Assembly (NCBI GenBank): GCA_029881015.1
Contig: JAOUNK010000107.1
Location: forward strand, 1 to 9,336
Source: Gammaproteobacteria bacterium
Lineage (GTDB): Bacteria > Pseudomonadota > Gammaproteobacteria > Steroidobacterales > Woeseiaceae
Direction: 5' to 3'
Length of the DNA stretch: 9,336 nt
Shown here: piece by piece, positions 1-5,742 of the stretch
How positions within the stretch are numbered: position 1 is the stretch's first letter
Layout of the letters: every line of letters starts with the position of its first letter
The notes under the pieces: generated by a model
What the model saw: the letters and a program-made list of their open reading frames with translations, nothing else
Database searches by the model: none
What the model was told of the DNA's origin: nothing
Translations under genes and position numbers: made by a program

Positions 1-186
1 GAAGTCCGTGGTGATATACCGATTCGTCAGCGCAGAACCGAGTTCCTTCGGGTGCGGCGTTTGCGCCAGGAATCCGTCAGGACTGATGCGCAGCGATTCT
101 TTTTCAATACCCTTTAGGCCACCACTGAGCACGTCACTGCCGGTAGCAGTAAGCGCTTCGAGGCGCTGTTCAAACCCCTGCTTCAA
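1..186 (-). CDS. gshA: Glutamate-cysteine ligase, N-terminal part (cut by window edge)
   Basis: The reverse strand from 186 down to 1 encodes the first 62 residues of gamma-glutamylcysteine synthetase, the cytoplasmic ATP-dependent enzyme that joins glutamate and cysteine in the first step of glutathione synthesis. The recognisable signature is the stretch GLKGIEKESLRISPDG, followed by HPKELGSALTNRYITTDF. This matches the conserved N-terminus of the gammaproteobacterial (E. coli-type) family, which has GLERETLR and HPxxLGSALT at the same places. The remaining approximately 450 residues lie outside the window. I chose the TTG at 186-184 as start because GAAGGA ends six bases before it. No ATG is available in frame before the TAG at 240-238, and the only other candidate is a GTG at 228-226 that would add unconserved residues. 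The gene is divergent from the bactofilin gene, with 128 bases between the starts. Confidence 0.9.
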   Translation of the reverse strand, partial: MKQGFEQRLEALTATGSDVLSGGLKGIEKESLRISPDGFLAQTPHPKELGSALTNRYITTDF

Positions 187-314
187 ATCGATTCCTTCGG
201 AATTTTCCCGTGTGGATGGAGCGCACACGCAGCCCCGCTATATTAACAGGACGCGCCCCAGCAGGTACTATGCGCTCTTGCGATCCCTCACAACGTATCC
301 GGAGCCGATAAGGC
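187..314. promoter_or_regulatory. Divergent intergenic region between gshA and the bactofilin gene
   Basis: This 128-base gap must hold the promoters or leaders of two divergent genes. The only AT-rich element is CTATATTAAC around 238-247. It could serve as a -10 on either strand (TATATT on plus, TAATAT on minus), but I see no convincing -35 at the right spacing for either. On the plus strand GGAG at 300-303 and AAGG at 310-313 precede the bactofilin ATG. I cannot fix a transcription start. Confidence 0.4.
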
Positions 315-719
315 ATGAATGAATCCAAGCGCAGGCGCTTGCGCGACCGCACCTCAGGTGCCCCGACACTGATCAATCAAGGCTGCAAGATCACCGGTGT
401 AATATCCGGCAGCGGCGATTACCAGGTCAGCGGCGAAATCGACGGCGACTGCGACATCGACGGCAACGTCATTCTTGCTCGTGACGGCTTCTGGGCCGGC
501 ACAATCAAGGCCGACAATGTCGTGATTTCAGGACACGTCGTAGGCGACATCGTTGCCTCCGGCAAGGTCGAGATTGCCGACTCGGCGAAAATCACGGGGA
601 CGGTTACCGGCGAAGCGATCGCTGTCGCCGAAGGCGCGGTGGTCGAGGGTGTCATGAAGACCACGGTACAACCCAAGCCGCTGGAATTCGTGGAAAAACG
701 CGGCAAAGACGACGCCTGA
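315..719 (+). CDS. Bactofilin (polymer-forming cytoskeletal protein)
   Basis: The 134-residue product is a bactofilin, a family that self-assembles without nucleotide into filaments or membrane-associated patches and organises cell-shape or envelope enzymes. A short basic N-terminal tail (residues 1-15, rich in Arg and Lys) leads into a region of about residues 20-115 with a regular short repeat of small residue, hydrophobic and Gly/Asp: ISGSGDYQVSGEIDG, then VISGHVVGDIVASGKVEIAD and KITGTVTGEAIAVAEGAVV. This is the right-handed beta-helix pattern of the family. The C-terminal tail is charged. Length is typical. The start at 315 follows GGAG eleven bases upstream; the overlapping ATG at 319 is out of frame. 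No M23 peptidase gene, a frequent bactofilin partner, lies next to it here. The following gene encodes a c-di-GMP protein 127 bases downstream on the same strand. Confidence 0.88.
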   Translation: MNESKRRRLRDRTSGAPTLINQGCKITGVISGSGDYQVSGEIDGDCDIDGNVILARDGFWAGTIKADNVVISGHVVGDIVASGKVEIADSAKITGTVTGEAIAVAEGAVVEGVMKTTVQPKPLEFVEKRGKDDA

Positions 720-739
720 TCCGCGCCCGTTGCGGTAAC

Positions 740-757
740 CGGGCCATCCGGCCCGGA
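740..757 (+). terminator. Short GC hairpin after bactofilin gene, possible weak terminator
   Basis: CCGGGCC at 740-746 pairs perfectly with GGCCCGG at 751-757 around the loop ATCC, twenty bases after the bactofilin stop. No T-run follows (ATTACTGG), so intrinsic termination would be inefficient. It may instead be an mRNA 3'-end stabilising structure. Confidence 0.35.
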
Positions 758-846
758 TTACTGGTCCACTTTGGAAACATAAGGTTTCCGCTCGTGTCGG
801 AGTGATACAATTGGCCTGAAATTTTTGGCCGAATAATAACCATGAC

Positions 847-3294
847 ATGATCGGCAACAGGATTCCGCGAACGCTTCTTTATGTGACCGTGCTTGGCGCA
901 GTGGTCGCCGCGATACTGCTGTCCATGTTCTATGGCCAGTATCGCTGGATGGCCCGGCAGATCATGTCGACGAGCTACGATGAGCACCGCGCCCGGCTCG
1001 AGGCCAGCTTCGAACGGCGTACCCGGGCGGAATTGCAGGCGATCTCCGACATGCTGCCCGACGACGTGGTCGAGGCGGATGACGGCGCGCTTGCCATCAC
1101 GCTAAATCGCGCGCTCGCCGCAAACCCGAAGCTCGCCGGTGTACAAATTACGTTGACCGGCGGCAGGACACTGTCCAGCGGCAACTTCCCGTCGGTCGGC
1201 ACCATCGAGCAGACCCAATGGCTCGATAACTTCCTGTTGCAATCAACGCCCATCGTTCGGAACGAACTGCAAGTCGGGCGCGTCACCGGATCTTTCGAGC
1301 TCGATTCCCTGCACGCCGATTTCGTCAGTTTCAGCGAAGAACTGCGAACCAAGGAAGACGAAAGCCGCCGCGTCAGTTACCTCTGGATCGGCGGTGCCAC
1401 ACTTGCTGTCCTGCTACTTTGTGGCGCCGTTGTCTGGCTGCTCGATCGCGGCCATACGAAACGCATCCGCCAGCTCAAGGCGCAGGCTGAGCGCTTTCGG
1501 GACGCCGATTTCGGCGAGCCGCTTCCGGTGACCCGCACCGACGAACTCGGCGCACTCGCGGCCGTCTTCAACGACATGCGGGCCAAGCTGCTCACGACTA
1601 CGCATTCACGTGACTACGTAGACAGCATCCTTGCCGGGATGAACGAAGCCATCATAGTCACAACGGACGATGGCCGGATTCAACGCATCAACACGGCGAC
1701 AACGCACCTGCTCGGTTACGAAGAAGCCGAACTCAAGGGCACTTCGATCGACTTCGTGATCAACTCGAAGAAGAGCCGTTCGCTGGCGGACGACGCGCCC
1801 TCCGGACTCCCTCATGAGGCGATGTTTGAGAGCAAGTTTGGCGAATCCATCCCGGTGTCTTACACGTGTTCGGTTATCCAGGGAGATGGCGGAAGGAGCA
1901 GCCGGATTTACGCGGCACAGAACATCACGGAGCGCCGCCGTGCCGAGAAGCGAATCCGTTACCTGGCGCGCATCGATGCGCTGACCAAGATTCCCAACCG
2001 CATGCAGTTTCAGCACCTGCTGCAACGTGGCATTGCCAGGGCTCGCCGCGCCGGCAAGCCACTCTGCCTGTTCTATATCGACATTGACTATTTCAAGGAA
2101 ATAAACGACACGTTCGGTCACCTTGCCGGAGACACAACCCTGGAGACCGTTGCCGAGCGGCTGTCGTCAGCCCTGCCGCCCCTGTCGATTATCGGGAGGC
2201 TGGCGGGCGACGAATTCGCCGTAATCGTCAATGGACTGTCGCCGGACAAGGCCGGCCAAAAAGAAACCTCCGAATTGGCGCAGAAACTCCTGAACAGGCT
2301 CGCCGACCCGTTCTACGTGCAGGGCCACGAAGTCTTCATGACCGCCAGCATGGGCATCGCCTATTACCCCAAGGATGCGCCGAACGTCATCGACCTGATT
2401 CGCAACGCAGACGCTGCCCTCTACAGCGCAAAGAAGTCGGGGGGGAACGTGTTCGCATACTACGAGCCCGAAATGAACGAGGCGTCCGTCGAACGGCTGA
2501 TCACCAAGAGTAAACTCAAACGTGCGTTCGAACGTGACGAGCTGCTGGTGCACTACCAGCCCAAGTACAACCTGGTAACAGGGGAAATCTTCGGAGCCGA
2601 AGCGCTGGTTCGCTGGGAGCTTCCCGAGCGCGGTCTCATACTGCCGTCTGACTTCATCCCGATTGCGGAGGAGACCAGTCTCATTATCGAGATCGGCGAG
2701 TGGGTTCTGGATAAAGTCTGCGAGGACTTCCGCGTCTGGCAACGCAGCGTGGGATCACCTGGCCGCGTTTCGGTAAACCTCTCGCTGAAACAACTGCGGC
2801 AACTGAATTTCATCAAACGCATTGGATCGATCCTGCGTAGTCACGAAGTATCGCCTACGTCACTCGAACTCGAGATCACCGAAACGACGCTCATGGAAAA
2901 CCCGGAGCGGACGATCCATCTGCTCGACCAGCTTTACGGCCTTGGCCTGCACCTCGCGATTGATGATTTCGGAACGGGCTATTCGTCACTGAGCGCGCTT
3001 CAGCAATTTCCGATCAGTACACTCAAGATCGACAGGTCCTTCGTACGCAACATCGCCACCAATCCGGACGACGCGACGATCGTCGATACGATTATCCAGA
3101 TGGGCCGCAATTTGAATATGGATGTCGTGGCCGAGGGCGTCGAGGATGAAAGCCAACTGGCATTCCTGCAGAAACTGGGATGCTCGTACGTGCAAGGCCT
3201 CTTGTTCGGCGATCCCATGAGCGCCGACAACTACCTGGAACTGCTGCTCGCCCAGGCCGAGGGCACTGATACGCACCGCGCGCTGTTCGGCTGA
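847..3294 (+). CDS. Membrane-bound HAMP-PAS-GGDEF-EAL cyclic-di-GMP signalling protein
   Basis: This 815-residue inner-membrane protein combines a diguanylate cyclase-like and a c-di-GMP phosphodiesterase domain. Order: transmembrane helix 1 (about residues 9-29), a periplasmic sensor segment of about 145 residues, transmembrane helix 2 (about 178-199), HAMP linker (about 200-253), PAS (about 257-370, ending NITERRRAEK), GGDEF (about 373-530) and EAL (about 550-805). The GGDEF site reads AGDEF (453-457), so the first Gly is Ala, and the inhibitory RxxD site is absent (PLSI occupies the place). Metal-binding and substrate motifs (YIDIDYFKEINDTFGH) are present. The EAL domain keeps its catalytic set: AEALVRW (E585), SVNLS, EITET, IDDFGTGYSS, LKIDRSF, VAEGVE and VQGLLFGDP. 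Phosphodiesterase activity is therefore expected; cyclase activity is uncertain and may be regulatory. No strong ribosome-binding site precedes the ATG. The periplasmic ligand is unknown. Confidence 0.9.
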   Translation: MIGNRIPRTLLYVTVLGAVVAAILLSMFYGQYRWMARQIMSTSYDEHRARLEASFERRTRAELQAISDMLPDDVVEADDGALAITLNRALAANPKLAGVQITLTGGRTLSSGNFPSVGTIEQTQWLDNFLLQSTPIVRNELQVGRVTGSFELDSLHADFVSFSEELRTKEDESRRVSYLWIGGATLAVLLLCGAVVWLLDRGHTKRIRQLKAQAERFRDADFGEPLPVTRTDELGALAAVFNDMRAKLLTTTHSRDYVDSILAGMNEAIIVTTDDGRIQRINTATTHLLGYEEAELKGTSIDFVINSKKSRSLADDAPSGLPHEAMFESKFGESIPVSYTCSVIQGDGGRSSRIYAAQNITERRRAEKRIRYLARIDALTKIPNRMQFQHLLQRGIARARRAGKPLCLFYIDIDYFKEINDTFGHLAGDTTLETVAERLSSALPPLSIIGRLAGDEFAVIVNGLSPDKAGQKETSELAQKLLNRLADPFYVQGHEVFMTASMGIAYYPKDAPNVIDLIRNADAALYSAKKSGGNVFAYYEPEMNEASVERLITKSKLKRAFERDELLVHYQPKYNLVTGEIFGAEALVRWELPERGLILPSDFIPIAEETSLIIEIGEWVLDKVCEDFRVWQRSVGSPGRVSVNLSLKQLRQLNFIKRIGSILRSHEVSPTSLELEITETTLMENPERTIHLLDQLYGLGLHLAIDDFGTGYSSLSALQQFPISTLKIDRSFVRNIATNPDDATIVDTIIQMGRNLNMDVVAEGVEDESQLAFLQKLGCSYVQGLLFGDPMSADNYLELLLAQAEGTDTHRALFG

Positions 3295-3384
3295 TCCCGC
3301 TGTTCATTCCTGGTTCAGCTCTGGCACGGAATAATTGGCCGAATAGTCCACAACCATTTGATTTAAAAGATGCTTTTGGCTGAC

Positions 3385-3413
3385 TTCACTCAAACCCGGC
3401 AACATGCTTAAAT
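3385..3413 (+). promoter_or_regulatory. Possible sigma-70 promoter for the small secreted protein gene
   Basis: TTCACT (3385-3390) and TTAAAT (3408-3413) are separated by 17 bases, each matching four of six consensus positions. They lie about 67 bases before the start at 3480. This is a weak match found by eye in a 185-base gap between genes. The gap otherwise shows no clear terminator for the GGDEF-EAL gene. Confidence 0.25.
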
Positions 3414-3479
3414 GACCGATCCAAAACCACCCGCCCTGCGGCAATGTGCTGTCGCTGCAGGCTCGATAAAGTAGGACGC

Positions 3480-3839
3480 ATGAACAAACTGACCAGAACG
3501 GCCGTAGCCGTAACCATGTTCTTCGCCGCGCAAGGCGCGCTTGCCTGTGACTACCCGCAACGCATTGATGTGCCCGATGGCGCAACCGCCACCAAGGAAG
3601 ACATGATCGCCGGGCAGAAGAGCGTAAAAGCCTACATGGCGTCGATGGAAGAGTACCTTTCCTGCATCGAAGCAGACGAAGCTCAGGCGGTATTAAGCAT
3701 GGGCGATGTCGATGCGGATGCAAAACGCCAGCGAGAAGAATTGTTCAACAAGAAATACAACGCGGCCGTCGAGGAAATGAACCTCGTCGCCGAAGAGTTC
3801 AATATGCAGGTGCGCGCCTACAAGGATCGTGATCGGTAG
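3480..3839 (+). CDS. Small secreted protein with two cysteines, function unknown
   Basis: I chose the ATG at 3480 over the longer frame start at 3444 because it is directly preceded by AGTAGGA and gives a clean signal peptide. The signal has a basic start MNKLTRT, a hydrophobic core AVAVTMFFAAQ, and an A-L-A site before Cys23. The AxA motif favours signal peptidase I; Leu at -2 does not fit a lipobox well, so a lipoprotein is less likely. The mature part is about 97 residues, mostly helical and rich in Glu, Asp and Lys, with Cys23 at its first position and Cys62 in YLSCIEAD, which could form a disulfide in the periplasm. The segment VPDGATATKEDMIAGQKSVK followed by AYMASMEEYLSC has the look of a conserved helical family, but I do not recognise a named one. 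It converges with the psp operon across a shared hairpin. Confidence 0.75.
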   Translation: MNKLTRTAVAVTMFFAAQGALACDYPQRIDVPDGATATKEDMIAGQKSVKAYMASMEEYLSCIEADEAQAVLSMGDVDADAKRQREELFNKKYNAAVEEMNLVAEEFNMQVRAYKDRDR

Positions 3840-3857
3840 ACCTGCCGGTAATCAGAA

Positions 3858-3878
3858 AGCCCGTCTTCAGGACGGGCT
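3858..3878. terminator. Bidirectional hairpin terminator between convergent genes
   Basis: AGCCCGTC (3858-3865) and GACGGGCT (3871-3878) form a perfect 8-bp stem with a five-base loop. It sits 18 bases after the stop of the small secreted protein gene and 40 bases after the end of the PspB-like gene on the other strand. On the plus strand AATTTATT follows; on the minus strand TTCTGATT follows. The U-tracts are imperfect on both sides, but position and symmetry fit a shared terminator. Confidence 0.7.
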
Positions 3879-3918
3879 AATTTATTAGCCAGAATCGGCG
3901 GCATTGAATTCAAGCCGA

Positions 3919-4140
3919 TTATTTCAACTTGTCGATCTCACGACCGAGGTCAAACTTGTTCTCGGTTACGATTCGCTCCAGAACACGAATACGTTCTTCG
4001 AGGCGCTCGATCTGCGCCAGCGTTTCCTCGAGCTCCGGATCTTCTTCTTTCTTCCGGTCCTTCACTTTCAGATATTTCTGGATGGTATCCGCTGTGAAAA
4101 CGATGGCAACAATGCAAACGACGTAAAACAGTGTGTTCAT
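3919..4140 (-). CDS. PspB-like membrane protein with coiled-coil tail
   Basis: This 73-residue protein ends the psp operon. Residues 3-18 (TLFYVVCIVAIVFTAD) form one membrane span, followed by a charged stretch and a heptad-like helix (about 34-73) containing LAQIERLEERIRVLERIVT. Size and architecture match PspB, the E. coli inner-membrane partner of PspC that helps relieve PspA inhibition of PspF. The sequence itself is not close to E. coli PspB, so I give no symbol. I chose the ATG at 4140 because AGGGA lies seven bases upstream; the in-frame TTG at 4146 would leave almost no spacing. It starts 22 bases after the preceding PspC gene. The last 25 residues resemble the tail of that PspC protein (LEERI, E, VT and DL against MEERL, E, VT and EL). 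Confidence 0.72.
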   Translation of the reverse strand: MNTLFYVVCIVAIVFTADTIQKYLKVKDRKKEEDPELEETLAQIERLEERIRVLERIVTENKFDLGREIDKLK

Positions 4141-4162
4141 TGACAAGTCCCTATGCTGTTAC

Positions 4163-4561
4163 TTACAGCTTGCGGAGTTTTTCGTCCAGCTCATACCGTG
4201 ACGATGTTACGTATTTTTCTATTCTCGCAAGGCGTTCTTCCATCGACTTGTAGCGCCTGCGCACCTCGTCGACGTCTGGCTTCGCAGTCCTGATTTCCTC
4301 TCGCAGTTTCTCCTTGCGCAGCTCCTCGTAGTCCCTTCCGGCCTGCATCCTGGAAGACGATGACGGGATCAGGAACACCGCTGCGAGGTAGCCAATGACC
4401 GCGAACGGCATTGCGCACAGAAACGCAATCACGGCGAGGAAGCGGGTTACCTTCAGATTGAATCCGAGATACTCGGCGAGACCTGCGCAGACACCACCGA
4501 GGACCGCCTTGTCCTTGTCGCGGTAGAGCCGGCGTTCTGACATTCCGGCGTAGGTACTCAT
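4163..4561 (-). CDS. pspC: PspC-domain protein with C-terminal coiled-coil tail
   Basis: The 132-residue product has a PspC domain at about residues 9-67: the motif GGVCAGLAEYLG (22-33) followed by a hydrophobic hairpin or span (41-65, FLAVIAFLCAMPFAVIGYLA onward). A charged, probably coiled-coil tail occupies 77-132. Length and layout match E. coli PspC (about 119 residues), an inner-membrane sensor that binds PspA and PspB and relieves PspF inhibition. The start at 4561 follows GGAGG with five bases spacing. It overlaps the stop of the upstream PspC-like gene as ATGA, so the two are translationally coupled. An internal Met at residue 7 is a less likely start. I use the symbol pspC for this copy because it has the tail that the shorter copy lacks. 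Confidence 0.85.
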   Translation of the reverse strand: MSTYAGMSERRLYRDKDKAVLGGVCAGLAEYLGFNLKVTRFLAVIAFLCAMPFAVIGYLAAVFLIPSSSSRMQAGRDYEELRKEKLREEIRTAKPDVDEVRRRYKSMEERLARIEKYVTSSRYELDEKLRKL

Positions 4562-4827
4562 ACGCGCCTCCAGAATTCATACTCGCTCCGGCGCCCGGAA
4601 TAGACCAGCGGCTTCTCCTTGATCAACAGCGTCAGGCCAATGTAAACAGCCGCCGTCAGCCAGAAGAACAACAGCAGGCTGATAACCGCTATAACCCGAA
4701 CTGTTCCAAGCTTGAAATTGAACCGGTCCGCTACGCCCGCACAAACGCCGAATATCCAGCCGTTCTCACGATCACGGTAGAAGCCTCGCAAAGGGCCGTA
4801 GTCAATATTCCACGTGTCTCGACTCAT
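4558..4827 (-). CDS. Short PspC-domain protein (second PspC paralogue)
   Basis: This 89-residue protein is almost only a PspC domain: GFYRDRENGWIFGVCAGVAD is followed by RFNFKLGTVRVIAVI and the membrane segment of about residues 43-68. A short C-terminal tail rich in Arg and aromatic residues follows (EYEFWRRV), without a coiled coil. It lies 47 bases after pspA and overlaps the next pspC gene by four bases. The start at 4827 is chosen because GGAGG sits five bases before it; the open frame extends to 4878 but would overlap pspA and add an unconserved basic stretch. It probably sits in the inner membrane beside the longer PspC. Whether it senses stress itself, tunes the other copy or anchors PspA cannot be told from sequence. 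Confidence 0.82.
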   Translation of the reverse strand: MSRDTWNIDYGPLRGFYRDRENGWIFGVCAGVADRFNFKLGTVRVIAVISLLLFFWLTAAVYIGLTLLIKEKPLVYSGRRSEYEFWRRV

Positions 4828-4874
4828 TCTTTCCTCCGTAACTCTGTGTCTTTTCCTGGCGTAAGCCGCTGCCC

Positions 4875-5555
4875 TCACTCGACGTCTGCAGTACGCTCGG
4901 CCGCGACGCGCGCTTTCAACGCACTGAGCTCCTTGTTCACCGACTCTTCGGCTTCCAGGCTCGCGAACTCATGGTTCAGGTCCTTTGGCAACCCAAGGTC
5001 GTAGGCCTCAACCCGGCCTTCCACGTCGTCTATGCGCCGCGTATAGGCTTCGAAGCGCACCATGGCGTCATCGATCTTGTAGTCGTGGATCTTCTTGCGC
5101 GCTGCCAGCCTGCTGCTCGCGGTCTTGTGGCGAGCCAGCAATGCCTTTTGCCTTGCCTTGGCGTCTTCGAGCTTGCTCTCGAGACGCGCGATGTCCTCGT
5201 TGAGCTTCCCCAGGCCCTCGTCGACGGCGACGTAGTCCTCTTTCAACAGGTCGACCGCCGACGCGACGCGAGACTTCTCAACCAGTGCAGCCTTGGCCAG
5301 GTCTTCCCGACCCTTGCGCATGGCGAGTTCAGCTTTGTCGTCCCAGTCATTCCGTTCACGCTCGAGCGACTCGATCTTGCGATTCAGGTCCTTCTTGTCT
5401 GCGATTGAACGGGCCGCAGCCGAACGGACCTCGACGAGCGTATCTTCCATTTCCTGAATCATCAGGCGGACAATCTTCTCGGGATCCTCGGCCTTGTCGA
5501 GAATCGCGTTGATGTTCGAATTCACGATGTCACTGAATCTCGTGAAAATACCCAT
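4875..5555 (-). CDS. pspA: Phage shock protein A, membrane-stabilising PspF inhibitor
   Basis: The 226-residue product closely follows E. coli PspA (222 residues): MGIFTRFSDIVNSNINAILD, then KAEDPEKIVRLMIQEMEDTL, and later the KAELA and REDLAKAAL blocks. The N-terminal amphipathic helix (about 1-20) inserts into stressed membrane, and the rest is a long alpha-helical coiled coil of the PspA/Vipp1/ESCRT-III superfamily. PspA has two roles: it binds PspF and blocks its ATPase in unstressed cells, and it assembles on damaged inner membrane to maintain proton-motive force. The start at 5555 is set by AGAGG seven bases upstream and by the conserved MGIF start; the frame is open to 5660 but that extension crosses the promoter. 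It is the first gene of a four-gene psp operon, divergent from pspF. Confidence 0.96.
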   Translation of the reverse strand: MGIFTRFSDIVNSNINAILDKAEDPEKIVRLMIQEMEDTLVEVRSAAARSIADKKDLNRKIESLERERNDWDDKAELAMRKGREDLAKAALVEKSRVASAVDLLKEDYVAVDEGLGKLNEDIARLESKLEDAKARQKALLARHKTASSRLAARKKIHDYKIDDAMVRFEAYTRRIDDVEGRVEAYDLGLPKDLNHEFASLEAEESVNKELSALKARVAAERTADVE

Positions 5556-5592
5556 GATGTTTCCTCTCTTCACATGAAACCTGCTATAGGTA

Positions 5593-5610
5593 TTGCAGCA
5601 TTCGTGCCAA
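5593..5610 (-). promoter_or_regulatory. Sigma-54 (-24/-12) promoter of pspA
   Basis: Read on the minus strand, 5610 to 5593 is TTGGCACGAATGCTGCAA. The GG (5608-5607) and GC (5596-5595) dinucleotides are exactly ten bases apart, and TGGCACG is a perfect -24 block; the -12 block is CTGC instead of TTGC. This is the RpoN promoter expected for pspA. Transcription should start near 5583, giving a leader of about 28 bases to the ATG at 5555. Confidence 0.9.
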
Positions 5611-5700
5611 CCCGGTCGATATGATGTAACTAATTGTTTTTTATGCGAATCCTGTTGCATACCTTGGACTCAACTGCGTCCTGCGAGTGGTCTTTTCTGC

Positions 5701-5725
5701 TAGTTATTAGTTTTTTTAGCTAACT
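5701..5725. promoter_or_regulatory. Probable PspF upstream activating site, also overlapping pspF 5' region
   Basis: An AT-rich dyad lies about 120-140 bases upstream of the predicted pspA start and only 17 bases before the pspF ATG. Its core is TTAG (5707-5710), nine bases, then CTAA (5720-5723), inside an outer AGTTA (5702-5706)/TAACT (5721-5725) repeat. It resembles, from memory, the E. coli PspF enhancer sites (TTAGT...GCTAACT). Binding here would both activate pspA from a distance and repress pspF, as known for E. coli. A half-site (CTAA at 5630-5633) lies nearer the promoter. Confidence 0.5.
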
Positions 5726-5742
5726 TGTGGCCTAATTGACCA

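Noticed and set aside
8..322. A plus-strand open frame of 104 codons at the left end
   Set aside because: It lies antisense to the clearly conserved gshA start and overlaps the bactofilin start; its Ser/Arg/Pro-rich product has no family-like pattern.
842..850. A two-codon frame ATG ACA TGA whose stop overlaps the ATG of the GGDEF-EAL gene
   Set aside because: No ribosome-binding site precedes it, and such mini-frames arise easily by chance; nothing supports a leader peptide.
825..3345. The 11-base word TTGGCCGAATA occurs on both sides of the GGDEF-EAL gene (825-835 and 3335-3345), like a target-site duplication
   Set aside because: Several identical 11-base pairs are expected by chance in 9 kb, no inverted ends or transposase accompany it, and the gene's coding style resembles its neighbours.
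3304..3723. A minus-strand open frame of 139 codons opposite the small secreted protein gene
   Set aside because: The product is rich in Arg, Cys and Leu without domain features, and the opposite strand has a signal-peptide gene with a good start; it is a shadow frame.
5611..5700. A possible IHF site between the pspA promoter and the PspF site
   Set aside because: IHF is expected here from E. coli, but no stretch matches the usual WATCAANNNNTTR pattern well; AT-rich tracts alone are not enough.
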